Shown: positions 18,598 through 27,060 of the stretch, piece after piece
Numbering within the stretch: the first letter of the stretch is position 1
Layout: every line of letters begins with the position of its first letter
Source: Neobacillus mesonae
GTDB taxonomy: Bacteria; Bacillota; Bacilli; Bacillales; Cytobacillaceae
Assembly: GCF_001636315.1 (NCBI RefSeq)
Contig: NZ_KV440949.1
Coordinates: 1,404,703-1,468,702, forward strand
Length of the DNA stretch: 64,000 bases
Direction: 5' to 3'
Made by a program: the position numbers and the translations under genes
Notes under the pieces: model-generated
Told to the model about the DNA's origin: nothing
What the model saw: only the letters and a program-made list of their open reading frames with translations
Databases searched by the model: none

Positions 18598-19380
18598 ATG
18601 TTAACAAAACTAGAAGCACTTATTCTTGGAATTATTCAAGGGTTAACGGAATTTTTGCCTATTTCTAGTACAGGGCATCTTTATTTAGGGAGAAATTTAT
18701 TTGGCTTACAGGAAGCGGGCCTCCTGCTTGATACGATGCTCCATGTCGGAACATTGATTGCTGTGTTTATTTTTTACAAGGATGAGTTTGTCAAAATCAT
18801 TCGAAACCCGTTTAGCAAATTAACGTTTTTATTAATTGTCGGCACCATTCCAGCGGTGATTCTCGGACTTGCCTTTAAAGATTATATTGAGGAGATTTCA
18901 AAAACCGGGGTGACAATTGGATGGGAGTTCCTGCTGACCGGATTATTCCTTTGGATGGCTGATTCTGCAAAAAATGGGTATAAGCGGATGGACGATATCA
19001 GCTACAGGGATGCCTTTATTATTGGTACGTTTCAGGCTGTTGCGATTTTACCAGCGATTTCCCGTTCCGGAATGACCATTGTCGCCGCCCTGTGGCGCAA
19101 ATTAGACCGCGAAACAGCCGCCTACTTTTCATTTCTATTGTCAACACCGGCCATTGCCGGGGCAATCGTTTTGCAAACAAAGGATTTGCTCGGCGGCGGC
19201 GGCGAAGAAATCTCCTTATCCGCCCTGCTAGTAGGCATCATCTCCTCCGCCTTCTTCGGCTACATCGCTGTCAAATGGATGATTGGCTTTTTGAAAAATC
19301 ACTCCCTAAAGCCATTTGCCATTTATGTCTGGGCGTTAGGGCTGATTGTGCTTGCGTTTCAGTTTACGGGGAAGTTTTGA
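18598..19380 (+). CDS. uppP: Undecaprenyl-diphosphatase UppP (BacA)
   Basis: Membrane enzyme, about 260 residues, that dephosphorylates undecaprenyl pyrophosphate to recycle the cell wall lipid carrier; it gives low-level bacitracin resistance in several species. The two catalytic motifs are visible: GLTEFLPISSTGHL near residue 15 and PAISRSGMTI near 155. The start MLTKLEALILG follows GAGAGGGAAG; the upstream 38 codons of the open frame are not supported. Confidence 0.93.
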   Translation: MLTKLEALILGIIQGLTEFLPISSTGHLYLGRNLFGLQEAGLLLDTMLHVGTLIAVFIFYKDEFVKIIRNPFSKLTFLLIVGTIPAVILGLAFKDYIEEISKTGVTIGWEFLLTGLFLWMADSAKNGYKRMDDISYRDAFIIGTFQAVAILPAISRSGMTIVAALWRKLDRETAAYFSFLLSTPAIAGAIVLQTKDLLGGGGEEISLSALLVGIISSAFFGYIAVKWMIGFLKNHSLKPFAIYVWALGLIVLAFQFTGKF

Positions 19381-19403
19381 AACCTGGGTCTCTTTAAAAT
19401 TTC

Positions 19404-19487
19404 ACTTGCGTATAGGCGTCGGTTACTTGCACAGAGAGCGGCATTACTTGCGTTTACGCTGTGTTTACTTGCAAACGCTAATTTACT
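19404..19487. repeat. 21-bp tandem repeat, ACTTGC core, four copies
   Basis: ACTTGC recurs at 19404, 19425, 19446 and 19467, exactly 21 bp apart, with variable bases between. It fills the space between uppP and its terminator. Same period as the arrays at 22275, 41749, 42164 and 52755, but a different core. Confidence 0.85.
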
Positions 19488-19520
19488 GAGGGCAAAAACA
19501 TTACTAAATACAATAAAATG

Positions 19521-19555
19521 GCGGCTCGAACCTATGGTAGAGCCGCTCTTTTTTA
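19521..19555. terminator. Terminator between uppP and azoR
   Basis: GCGGCTC/GAGCCGC stem followed by CTTTTTT on the plus strand; the flanking A-run on the other side may also serve the convergent azoR. Confidence 0.85.
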
Positions 19556-20215
19556 TAAAGTAACTGGCTTTTTTGCCATCTCCCTCGCCGCCGCCGTTGC
19601 CTCCATTTTTGCCTTCGCGATAATTTCCGGCACTAGTTTTGGAAAGTGATCCATCCCTTCTGCTATAACTGTATCCATCAAGTCGAAGCCAAGGAACTCG
19701 AGTGCCTTCCGTAAATAACGGTCACCCATTTCAAATTCCACCATTGGACCAGTGGAATAGACGCCGCCACGTGTCTGAATGTGAAGAGCCTTCCGACCTG
19801 TCAATAGCCCTTTGGGACCCTCCGGCGTGTTCGTGAACGTTTTTCCTGTTATAAACAGGCAGTCCATAAACGATTTTAAGATGGCTGGAGCACCGAGATT
19901 CCAAATTGGCGTAACAAATACATAGTAATCAGCCGCAATAAAACGGTCGGCCAAAGCATGCATTTTTTCCAATTTCGTGCGTTCAGCTTCAGGCAGCTGC
20001 TCCTTCGTGTAGCCCATAAACGACAATTTCGCGCGGCCATACAATAAATCCATATCAATTTCCGGGATATACATGCTATATAAGTGCATCTGCTCAATAT
20101 CTACATCCGGCTGCACTTTTTTAAACTCCTCCAAAAATGCTTCACCGATTTGTGCACCTTTTGATAGCTTAACGTCCTTTTTGGGATTAGCTGTAATATA
20201 CAAAAGCTTCGACAT
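19553..20215 (-). CDS. azoR: FMN-dependent NADH azoreductase
   Basis: A 220-residue flavodoxin-like protein. YITANPKKDVKLSKG near the N-terminus fits the FMN phosphate loop region, and YVFVTPIWNLGAPAILKSFMD near residue 95 plus TRGGVYSTGP near 150 are AzoR/NQO-like motifs. Such enzymes reduce azo compounds and quinones and help against thiol and quinone stress. The ATG of MSKLLYI is preferred, following AGGGAAGGGATC; the upstream in-frame codons are not needed. Confidence 0.85.
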   Translation of the reverse strand: MSKLLYITANPKKDVKLSKGAQIGEAFLEEFKKVQPDVDIEQMHLYSMYIPEIDMDLLYGRAKLSFMGYTKEQLPEAERTKLEKMHALADRFIAADYYVFVTPIWNLGAPAILKSFMDCLFITGKTFTNTPEGPKGLLTGRKALHIQTRGGVYSTGPMVEFEMGDRYLRKALEFLGFDLMDTVIAEGMDHFPKLVPEIIAKAKMEATAAAREMAKKPVTL

Positions 20216-20360
20216 TAGGATCCCTTCCCTTATCCAGTAATTTTTACCCACTACTATCTTACACCCATCGACATGCTTACTATTGCACGATAGTTGAAAA
20301 ATATATGAACTTTCAACATTCCCGTCTTAAGAGGCTTGAACATTCCGTGACAATTCCAAA

Positions 20361-20395
20361 CAAAACTTAATAAAACCTAACAAAACTTAACAAAA
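20361..20395. promoter_or_regulatory. 10-bp direct repeats upstream of the tungstate regulator
   Basis: CAAAACTTAA, TAAAACCTAA and CAAAACTTAA follow head to tail (20361-20390), with a degenerate fourth copy. They end about where the -35 would be for the TATGAT at 20412-20417, so they could be the autoregulatory operator of the HTH protein encoded next. Confidence 0.5.
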
Positions 20396-20451
20396 ATCAC
20401 ATTCTTTATGGTATGATTTTTTTAAAATTATGAAAAAAGGAGGGATGACAA

Positions 20452-21393
20452 ATGGAGGACAAGGCCTACACTCCCGACGAGGTCGCTAAAGTATTTCAGA
20501 TTTCCAAACATACTGTATATGAACTCATCAAACGCGGAGAACTTCAGGCCTTTAAAATCGGAAACAAAATGCGCATTGAACATTCAGAGATTGAAAGATT
20601 TAAAGAGAGCTCGAAAGCACCTGCCAAGAAAGGACCAATAGAACAGACCGCGGCCACAGGCAGTTTGGCTGCATCGATCCGACTATCTGGCAGTCATGAC
20701 TTTCTAGTCGAACATTTTTCAAAACAAGCAGCACGAGCAATAAACTTGCAGATTCAACCATCTTACATAGGCAGTCTGGAAGGTTTAATGCTGCTATACC
20801 GCGGCCAATGCGATATCGCAGCCATCCATCTATTAGATCCTTCATCACAAGAATATAATCTTCCATTTATCCATCAGATATTTATTTACGAATCTATTTT
20901 AGTCATGCGGCTTGCCTCGAGGGAGCAAGGCTTCATTGTCTCTAAAGGCAATCCGAAAAACATTCACGATTTCACAGACCTAACAAGAAAAGATATTCAA
21001 TTTATCAACCGCCAAAAAGGTTCGGGCACCCGCTTTTTACTAGACTCTAAGCTCGCAGGCTTCGGAATTGATCCACGGATGATTAACGGCTATGACAATG
21101 AGGAATGGAATCATTTGTCCGCAGCGTCATACATAAGCAGAGGAATTGTCGATGCCGCTTTTGGCATTCAATCGGCAGCCAGCCACCTGGGACTCGATTT
21201 TATTCCGGTGGCAAATGAAAATTTTGATCTTGTTTTCCGTTTTACCCATGAAAATAAGCAAAGTTTAACCGCTCTGATTAATTACCTGCAATCAGCAGGC
21301 TTCAAAGATAGCTTAACGGACCTTGAAGGCTACGATATTACAAATTTAGGAAAAATTATCTATCAAACAACCAAGACGGAGGAACTTTTATGA
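20452..21393 (+). CDS. HTH regulator with periplasmic-binding-protein-like domain, tungstate/molybdate sensing
   Basis: A 313-residue one-component regulator. Residues 1-50 form an excisionase/MerR-like helix-turn-helix (YTPDEVAKVFQISKHTVYEL), and about 80-300 form a substrate-binding-protein-like domain (STLL-type fold with INRQKGSGTRFLLDSKL). Similar proteins bind tungstate or molybdate in the cytoplasm and control their transporters. Its TGA overlaps the tupA ATG by four bases, so it is translated with the transporter it probably controls. AAGGAGGGATGACAA precedes the ATG. Confidence 0.82.
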   Translation: MEDKAYTPDEVAKVFQISKHTVYELIKRGELQAFKIGNKMRIEHSEIERFKESSKAPAKKGPIEQTAATGSLAASIRLSGSHDFLVEHFSKQAARAINLQIQPSYIGSLEGLMLLYRGQCDIAAIHLLDPSSQEYNLPFIHQIFIYESILVMRLASREQGFIVSKGNPKNIHDFTDLTRKDIQFINRQKGSGTRFLLDSKLAGFGIDPRMINGYDNEEWNHLSAASYISRGIVDAAFGIQSAASHLGLDFIPVANENFDLVFRFTHENKQSLTALINYLQSAGFKDSLTDLEGYDITNLGKIIYQTTKTEELL

Positions 21394-22256
21394 AGAAAAA
21401 TCGTTTAGTCATCGCACTCGGTGCTCTTATGCTTTTCGTATTATCAGCCTGCGGCAGCACTGACACAAAAGATGCAGCTGCAAATAATAAAAAGGAACCA
21501 GTGAAAGCTGCACCAACGGAAATGATTCTTGCTACTACAACTAGCACCCAGGACAGCGGTTTGCTTGACGTACTGATTCCAATGTTTGAAAAGGAAAACA
21601 ATGTAAAAGTAAAAACAATCGCTGTCGGAACCGGACAAGCATTGGAAATGGGTAAAAAAGGCGAAGCAGATGTGCTCCTTGTTCATGCTCCTAAAGCGGA
21701 AGAAGAAGTGGTTGCTTCAGGCGATGCCATCAACCGCAAACGCGTAATGTACAACGACTTTGTGTTAGTTGGTCCTAGTGAAAACCCTGCCGGTGTAAGC
21801 GGAAAAGATATTAAAGATGCATTGAAGAAAATTGCTGATTCAAAATCAATCTTTGTTTCCCGTGGCGATGATTCCGGTACACATAAGAAGGAACTAAGCA
21901 TTTGGGAAGCGGCCGGGGTGAAGCCAGCAGGTGATTGGTATGTTTCAACAGGTCAGGGAATGGGACAAACCTTGCAGGTCGCCGCTGAGAAAAAAGGCTA
22001 TGTCTTAACAGACCGCGCTACATGGCTTGCCCAAGAGAAAAATCTTGATACTCTAAAAATTGTCGTTGAAGGTGCAGACGATTTAATGAATATCTATCAC
22101 GTCATGCAAGTTAATCCGGAAAAACACGATAAAGTAAACAACAAAGATGCTGAAAAGTTTGCCAACTTTATGGTAGATAAGCAAACCCAAGAAGTGATTG
22201 AAGACTTTGGTAAAAAGGAATACGGTCAATCATTGTTTATTAGTTATACAGAGTAA
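21390..22256 (+). CDS. tupA: Tungstate-binding lipoprotein TupA
   Basis: Extracellular substrate-binding protein, 288 residues. The lipoprotein signal is MKKNRLVIALGALMLFVLSAC with lipobox LSAC, cysteine near residue 21. The TupA family signature TTTSTQDSGLLDVLIPMFE follows at about 50, and SRGDDSGTHKKEL near 150. It delivers tungstate (or molybdate) to TupBC. GGAGGAACTTTT precedes the start. It is followed by a 200-bp gap that contains a 21-bp repeat array before tupB. Confidence 0.92.
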   Translation: MKKNRLVIALGALMLFVLSACGSTDTKDAAANNKKEPVKAAPTEMILATTTSTQDSGLLDVLIPMFEKENNVKVKTIAVGTGQALEMGKKGEADVLLVHAPKAEEEVVASGDAINRKRVMYNDFVLVGPSENPAGVSGKDIKDALKKIADSKSIFVSRGDDSGTHKKELSIWEAAGVKPAGDWYVSTGQGMGQTLQVAAEKKGYVLTDRATWLAQEKNLDTLKIVVEGADDLMNIYHVMQVNPEKHDKVNNKDAEKFANFMVDKQTQEVIEDFGKKEYGQSLFISYTE

Positions 22257-22274
22257 TGGTTGACGGCGGGGTTG

Positions 22275-22371
22275 CGTCAATTGGAGGGCCTTATCCGACA
22301 GTTGGAGGGCGCTTTCTGACAGTTGGAGGGCCTTATCCGACAGTTGGAAGGCACTTTCCGACAATTGAATT
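22275..22371. repeat. 21-bp tandem repeat, CAGTTGGAGGG core, five copies, inside the tup operon
   Basis: TTGGAGGG-type cores start at 22281, 22302, 22323, 22344 and 22365, exactly 21 bp apart. The consensus is GACAGTTGGAGGGCCTTATC. It occupies the tupA-tupB gap. In reverse complement it resembles the array at 41749 (shared ATCCGMCAGTTGG). Confidence 0.9.
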
Positions 22372-22456
22372 GCAACCACTTTTTTGCGACAATTAGGGGT
22401 CAGCCTCCCAGCGCCCCAACTCTATCAACAACACCTGGTGAATCCTGGAGGGTATT

Positions 22457-23155
22457 ATGGAATTGTTAATCGAGGGACTAAAGAAAGCGATAGAGATGAT
22501 TTTCACCGGTAATCAGGAAGTATTTGCGATTACATGGCTGACGCTGAAGGTTTGTCTGATTTCCATTCTGACAAGCACCCTTTTCGGATTACCGTTTGGC
22601 ATTCTTCTCGGCTTAACGAGATTTAAAGGCCGAAAAATACTTTTAATGTTTATTAATATTGGCATGGGACTGCCGCCTGTCGTCGCCGGTCTTTGGATCA
22701 CGATGCTGCTGTGGCGTTCAGGTCCGTTAAGCGAGCTAACATTGCTTTACACACCAACAGCTATCGTAATGGCACAGGTATTAGTCTCACTGCCGATTGT
22801 CACCAGCTTAACCGCTACTGCTTTCCAACAAATAAACGATAAAATGCTGCTGCAAATAAAGGCATTGGGCGCGACAAAGTGGCAGACTTTAACGATTCTA
22901 ATCAAGCAATCCAAAATTGCGATTATGGCAGCGATAATGGCTGGGTTTGGCAGGGTCATTGCCGAAGTGGGTGCAGCGATGATGGTCGGAGGCAATATTC
23001 AAGGAGATACCCGGATATTGACCACCTCGATTGTGATGGAGGTATCAAAGGGAAATTTTGATATCGCCCTTGCCCTATCGTTTATTCTGCTGTCGGTAGC
23101 GCTGTTCATAACGGCAGCATTAACATTTTTGCAGCAAAGGAGACGTTTTTCATGA
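22457..23155 (+). CDS. tupB: Tungstate ABC transporter permease TupB
   Basis: A 232-residue inner membrane permease with about five hydrophobic segments and the ABC-permease EAA-like loop (QIKALGATKWQTLTILIKQSKIAIMAA split around residue 135). It pairs with TupC, whose start overlaps the tupB stop by four bases (ATGA). GGAGGGTATT precedes the ATG. Confidence 0.9.
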   Translation: MELLIEGLKKAIEMIFTGNQEVFAITWLTLKVCLISILTSTLFGLPFGILLGLTRFKGRKILLMFINIGMGLPPVVAGLWITMLLWRSGPLSELTLLYTPTAIVMAQVLVSLPIVTSLTATAFQQINDKMLLQIKALGATKWQTLTILIKQSKIAIMAAIMAGFGRVIAEVGAAMMVGGNIQGDTRILTTSIVMEVSKGNFDIALALSFILLSVALFITAALTFLQQRRRFS

Positions 23156-23895
23156 CACCGTTAATTGAGCTGAAAAATATCACGTATCAAGCCCAAAACA
23201 GGCGAATTCTCGAAATTCCTGAATTTCAGATTCAGGAAGGAGAATTTCTTGGAATAATGGGTCCAAACGGTGCAGGAAAAAGCACTTTGCTGAAGCTGCT
23301 CGCGTTTCTTAACCGCCCATCGAGCGGCGATATCCTATATCAAGGGGCAGCGGTAACACAAGGGGATGTGCCGCTTGAACTGAGACGAAAATTTTCAATT
23401 GCCTTGCAGCAATCATTACTATTAGATGGCACTGTTTTTTATAATATAGCAATTGGTTTAACATTAAGGAAAGTTCCTAAACAAGTAATAAAGGAAAAGG
23501 TCTCCCATTGGCTGGAGCTATTTGGAATTAGTCATTTAGCGAAAAAAAATGCCCTGTATTTATCGGGCGGCGAGGCACAGCGCGTCAACCTGGCTCGGGC
23601 GATGATTGTCGAGCCGGAAATTTTATTTCTAGACGAGCCTTTTTCAGCATTGGATTTTCCGACAAAAATTAAGTTAATGGAAGATTTCAAGCAAATCATT
23701 TCAGAAACAAACACTACAGCCGTGTTTGTCAGCCATGACCTCATGGAGGTTCATTATCTCACAAACCGCCTGGCCATCATCGTCAGCGGTGAAGTACAGC
23801 AATCCGGACCCACCCCTCGGGTCCTTGAATATCCCAATTCTTCTACTCAATCCTTCTTAAATGAGTGGAAGAAGTTCTATCCGATTGCACGTTAG
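23152..23895 (+). CDS. tupC: Tungstate ABC transporter ATP-binding protein TupC
   Basis: A 247-residue ABC ATPase: Walker A GPNGAGKST near residue 38, signature YLSGGEAQRVNLARA near 135, Walker B EILFLDEPFSALD near 158, and the switch histidine in VSHDLMEVH. It lacks the C-terminal molybdate-binding domain of ModC. Last gene of the tup operon, closed by a terminator directly after the stop. Confidence 0.9.
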   Translation: MTPLIELKNITYQAQNRRILEIPEFQIQEGEFLGIMGPNGAGKSTLLKLLAFLNRPSSGDILYQGAAVTQGDVPLELRRKFSIALQQSLLLDGTVFYNIAIGLTLRKVPKQVIKEKVSHWLELFGISHLAKKNALYLSGGEAQRVNLARAMIVEPEILFLDEPFSALDFPTKIKLMEDFKQIISETNTTAVFVSHDLMEVHYLTNRLAIIVSGEVQQSGPTPRVLEYPNSSTQSFLNEWKKFYPIAR

Positions 23896-23929
23896 GCTAA
23901 GGTGCCAGGCACCCTAGCCCCTTTTTTAT
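23895..23929 (+). terminator. Terminator of the tup operon
   Basis: GGCTA-AGGTGCC-AGGCACC-CTAGCC hairpin followed by CTTTTTT; the core is the GGTGCCAGGCACC palindrome type. Confidence 0.85.
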
Positions 23930-24004
23930 TGATTAAAAATTCCCAGCGGCTTACAATATGATAAGTAAATCTACATACTAACTGCTTAGTCAGGGGGAGT
24001 TATT

Positions 24005-24763
24005 TTGAAATATGCGATTGTTACCGGTGCTTCAAAGGGTTTGGGTGAAGCGATTGCAAAGCGCTTGATTAATGAACAAATGGCGATTGTTTCTGTTTCA
24101 CGGACAGAAAATGAGGATCTTAAAAAATTTGCCCTGGAAAAAGGAACATTCTACAGACACTTTTCCTGTAACCTTTCTTTGGAAAAAGAAGTGCAGGAAG
24201 TGTTTATGGAAATTGCTCATTGTATTTTCCTAAAGGAACCGACAGAAATTTTACTGTTTAATAATGCCGGCGTCATTGAGCCGATTGAGACGGTGGGAAA
24301 TTTAGATTTAACCCCGACTGTCCGTAATATTAAAGTCAATGTGATTGCACCGATGATGATTACAAATATATTTTTTAAAGAAGCTGAGCTGAGCAACACA
24401 AAGATTCAGGTAATTAATGTTACCTCTGGGGCAGCGGAACGTCCGATTGAAGGCTGGAGCGTTTACTGCAGCTCAAAAGCGGCGATCAATATGTTTACCC
24501 AAACGGCCGCGCTTGAACAGATGGAAAAGAACAATAACAATAAAATAATTGCCTTCAGTCCGGGGATTATGGATACGAATATGCAGGAGACAATCCGCTC
24601 ATCCTCTAAAGAAGCGTTTAAAAATTTGGAGCAATTTAAAGATTACAAGGAAAAAGGCATGCTGAGACCGGCCCATGTCGTAGCAAATGCCTTAATTGAT
24701 TTAATCCTTAGCGGCGATGTTGAAAGCGGCAAGGTATACAATGTGAATGACTTACTAAAGTAA
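24005..24763 (+). CDS. Short-chain dehydrogenase, benzil reductase/YueD-like
   Basis: A 252-residue classical SDR: TGASKGLGEAIAK cofactor loop at residues 7-19, NNAG near 95, catalytic serine in INVTSGAAER and YxxxK in YCSSKAA near 157. The closest recognised type is the (S)-benzoin-forming benzil reductase / sepiapterin-reductase-like YueD of Bacillus, NADPH-dependent. A TTG start with GGGGGAG upstream. Single gene; the natural substrate is unknown. Confidence 0.8.
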   Translation: MKYAIVTGASKGLGEAIAKRLINEQMAIVSVSRTENEDLKKFALEKGTFYRHFSCNLSLEKEVQEVFMEIAHCIFLKEPTEILLFNNAGVIEPIETVGNLDLTPTVRNIKVNVIAPMMITNIFFKEAELSNTKIQVINVTSGAAERPIEGWSVYCSSKAAINMFTQTAALEQMEKNNNNKIIAFSPGIMDTNMQETIRSSSKEAFKNLEQFKDYKEKGMLRPAHVVANALIDLILSGDVESGKVYNVNDLLK

Positions 24764-24770
24764 CACCCGC

Positions 24771-24810
24771 AGGCCGTGCATTCGTTTGATGCAGCGGCCT
24801 TTACTCTTTC
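24771..24810 (+). terminator. Terminator between the SDR gene and the histidine kinase gene
   Basis: AGGCCGTGCA...TGCAGCGGCCT stem then TTTACTCTTTC on the plus strand; it reaches into the 3' end of the convergent kinase gene. Confidence 0.7.
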
Positions 24811-26174
24811 TTTGGGAACCACAATGTTATACTCGTTCCTTTATTCAATTTGCTCTTGACCTTAATCATTCCTTTATGGGCATCCATTAATGCCTTTACG
24901 ATGGAAAGCCCGATTCCGATTCCCCCTGTTTTTCTGTCGCGCGATTTGTCACCGCGGTAGAAGCGTTCAAAAATATGCGGGATATCTTCGTCCTTCATCC
25001 CCGCGCCTTCATCCTGAATGGAAAACCCAACATATCCACCTATAGCCGTTACAACCGAAATGGTGACATTTTTTCCTGCGGGGGTATATTTCAAGGCATT
25101 GTTTAGTACATTTGAGAGAATCTGCATCAATTTATCTTTGTCTGCTTCAAATAATTCCTCCGAGGAACTCTTCTCAATGTGCAGTCGAACCCCTTTCTCT
25201 TTAAACAATGGTAAAAACATTTCACCGAGTGCGGCCAGCACACTGCCAGCTTCCATTTCAATTTTTTCAAGCTTCATTTGCGGATTTTCTGCCGCTAGCA
25301 GCTTTTCCATTTCATTAACAAGCCGGACTAACCGCATCAGTTCTTCATGGCTTGCCTCAAGGCGCTGCGGTGTCGGCTCCCATATTCCATCCTGAAACGC
25401 TTCAATTTGACTCCTTAATGTTGCAAGCGGCGTCCGCAGTTCGTGGGCAAGGTCTCCGGTAAACTGCTTGCGAAGCATTGCTTCCTTAGCTAACGACTCC
25501 GCCAGATCATTAAAGGAGATTGCAAGGTGTTTTACCTCTGTTGGCAGCCCTTTTAAAGGAATCCTAACGTTCAGGTTATGCTGTTGCAGTTCATTGGCAG
25601 CAAAAGACAGCCTCTGTAGTCCAGAAGTTAATTTTTTTGAAAAAAGCATACTGAAAACAATCGCCAGCACGATCGTTAAACAAACTGCCGCTAAAATATA
25701 TAATTGAATCGTTTGAATAAAGGTATATTCGTCGTCAATCAAGCCCTCAGGATAGATGGCGACAAGCTTGCCGATAATCGCCTCGTCAACCTTGATGATA
25801 TAGGTTTTCGAGTGCCATTCCTCCCCGGCTGCTGCCGGTTCTGTCAGCCCTAAACTGTTCAGCATCCCGCGAATATTGGAAGAATCCATCTGAAGCTTCC
25901 CATACCGGTCATATAACTGAAAATAAAGCTGATCGGTCATCGCATGCTCATGCAGCAGGCCAAACACCGGGTCGCTGGTAAAATGTCCATTCTTTCGATA
26001 ATCCTTTTCAATTTCTGTTATGACTCTATCAATCTTCTTTTCCCGATTTCGATCTAGATAGCTGTGAAAGCTTTCTTCAAATCCGTATTGTATAAAAACA
26101 CTGACAATCAAAATTCCAATCATCGAGGTTAATACAAGGTAGAAAAGGATTTTAGACCGGAGTGTTTGCAGCAT
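24801..26174 (-). CDS. Sensor histidine kinase
   Basis: A 457-residue membrane kinase: membrane segments at about 11-30 and 160-180 flank an extracytoplasmic sensor of about 130 residues, then HAMP (about 182-235), the H-box DLAHELRTPLATLR with the phosphorylated histidine near 246, the N-box NVLNNALKY, and G-boxes DEGAGM and GGIGIGLSIVK. It starts inside the response regulator gene (23-nt overlap). The stimulus is unknown; the architecture is BaeS/CssS-like. Confidence 0.88.
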   Translation of the reverse strand: MLQTLRSKILFYLVLTSMIGILIVSVFIQYGFEESFHSYLDRNREKKIDRVITEIEKDYRKNGHFTSDPVFGLLHEHAMTDQLYFQLYDRYGKLQMDSSNIRGMLNSLGLTEPAAAGEEWHSKTYIIKVDEAIIGKLVAIYPEGLIDDEYTFIQTIQLYILAAVCLTIVLAIVFSMLFSKKLTSGLQRLSFAANELQQHNLNVRIPLKGLPTEVKHLAISFNDLAESLAKEAMLRKQFTGDLAHELRTPLATLRSQIEAFQDGIWEPTPQRLEASHEELMRLVRLVNEMEKLLAAENPQMKLEKIEMEAGSVLAALGEMFLPLFKEKGVRLHIEKSSSEELFEADKDKLMQILSNVLNNALKYTPAGKNVTISVVTAIGGYVGFSIQDEGAGMKDEDIPHIFERFYRGDKSRDRKTGGIGIGLSIVKALMDAHKGMIKVKSKLNKGTSITLWFPKKE

Positions 26175-26862
26175 CTAATACCCCTCCGAATTTGTAGCCC
26201 ATTCCAAAGACGGTCATGATAAACTCTGGCTGCCGTGAATCTGTTTCAATTTTTTTTCGAAGATTTTTGACATGGGTATCAACACTGCGTTCATAGCCTT
26301 CATAATAGATTCCCTCGTCCTGAATTTTTTCCAGCAGGTCCATCCGGCTGTATACCCTTCCAGGATTCTGTGCCATATTGGTTAATAGCCTATATTCAAT
26401 TGGGGTAAGCGTAATATATTGACCGTTGATCGTCACTTCTTTTTTCATTAGGTCAATCACCAGCTTCCCTCTATTAAATTCGATACGGTCGACTTTATCT
26501 GCTTTTTTTACACGTCTTAGGATCGCTTGTACCCTTACAACGACTTCCCGGGGGCTGAATGGCTTCGTTAAATAGTCATCGGCACCCATGACAATGCCAT
26601 TAATCCGGTCGTCTTCCGATGATTTGGCGGTTAACATTAGAATTGGAACATCCGATTCTTTCCGAACTAAACGACATACCTCTTCCCCGGAAATGTCCGG
26701 GAGCATGAGATCCAAAATGATTAAATCAGGAATGATTGTTTTTGTCTTTTTTAACGCATCAATTCCATTATCAGCACTATGTATTTCATAGCCTTCTCTC
26801 TCAAGGTAAGCTTCAAGAACTTCTATAATTCTTCGTTCATCATCAACGATTAAAATCTTCAT
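26152..26862 (-). CDS. OmpR-family response regulator
   Basis: A 236-residue regulator: receiver domain 1-115 with the phospho-acceptor aspartate in LIILDLMLPD near residue 51, threonine/serine in MLTAKSS and lysine in LTKPFSP; C-terminal winged helix with ERSVDTHVKNLRKKI. The start MKILIVDDERR has a GGGGAGTGG site; the longer upstream frame is rejected. Translationally coupled to the kinase. Confidence 0.92.
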   Translation of the reverse strand: MKILIVDDERRIIEVLEAYLEREGYEIHSADNGIDALKKTKTIIPDLIILDLMLPDISGEEVCRLVRKESDVPILMLTAKSSEDDRINGIVMGADDYLTKPFSPREVVVRVQAILRRVKKADKVDRIEFNRGKLVIDLMKKEVTINGQYITLTPIEYRLLTNMAQNPGRVYSRMDLLEKIQDEGIYYEGYERSVDTHVKNLRKKIETDSRQPEFIMTVFGMGYKFGGVLDAANTPV

Positions 26863-27025
26863 GTTCACCACTCCCCATAATTTTACTATATCATGGAGGA
26901 ACTTGAATTTCGGCAACTTCACAAAATCATCATAACTTGCTCATATTTTCTTCAATCTTTTTCGCTAAGATGAAATAGCAGTAAGGAATTACGCTCTATA
27001 CCTTCCCAAAAACTCTCTGTCAATA

Positions 27026-27060
27026 TAAAATGCCCCGGCCGGATTTACGTCGGGGCATTC
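27026..27060 (-). terminator. Terminator after the MocR-type regulator
   Basis: ATGCCCCGACG...CCGGGGCAT stem with a U/A-rich tail on the minus strand. Confidence 0.85.
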
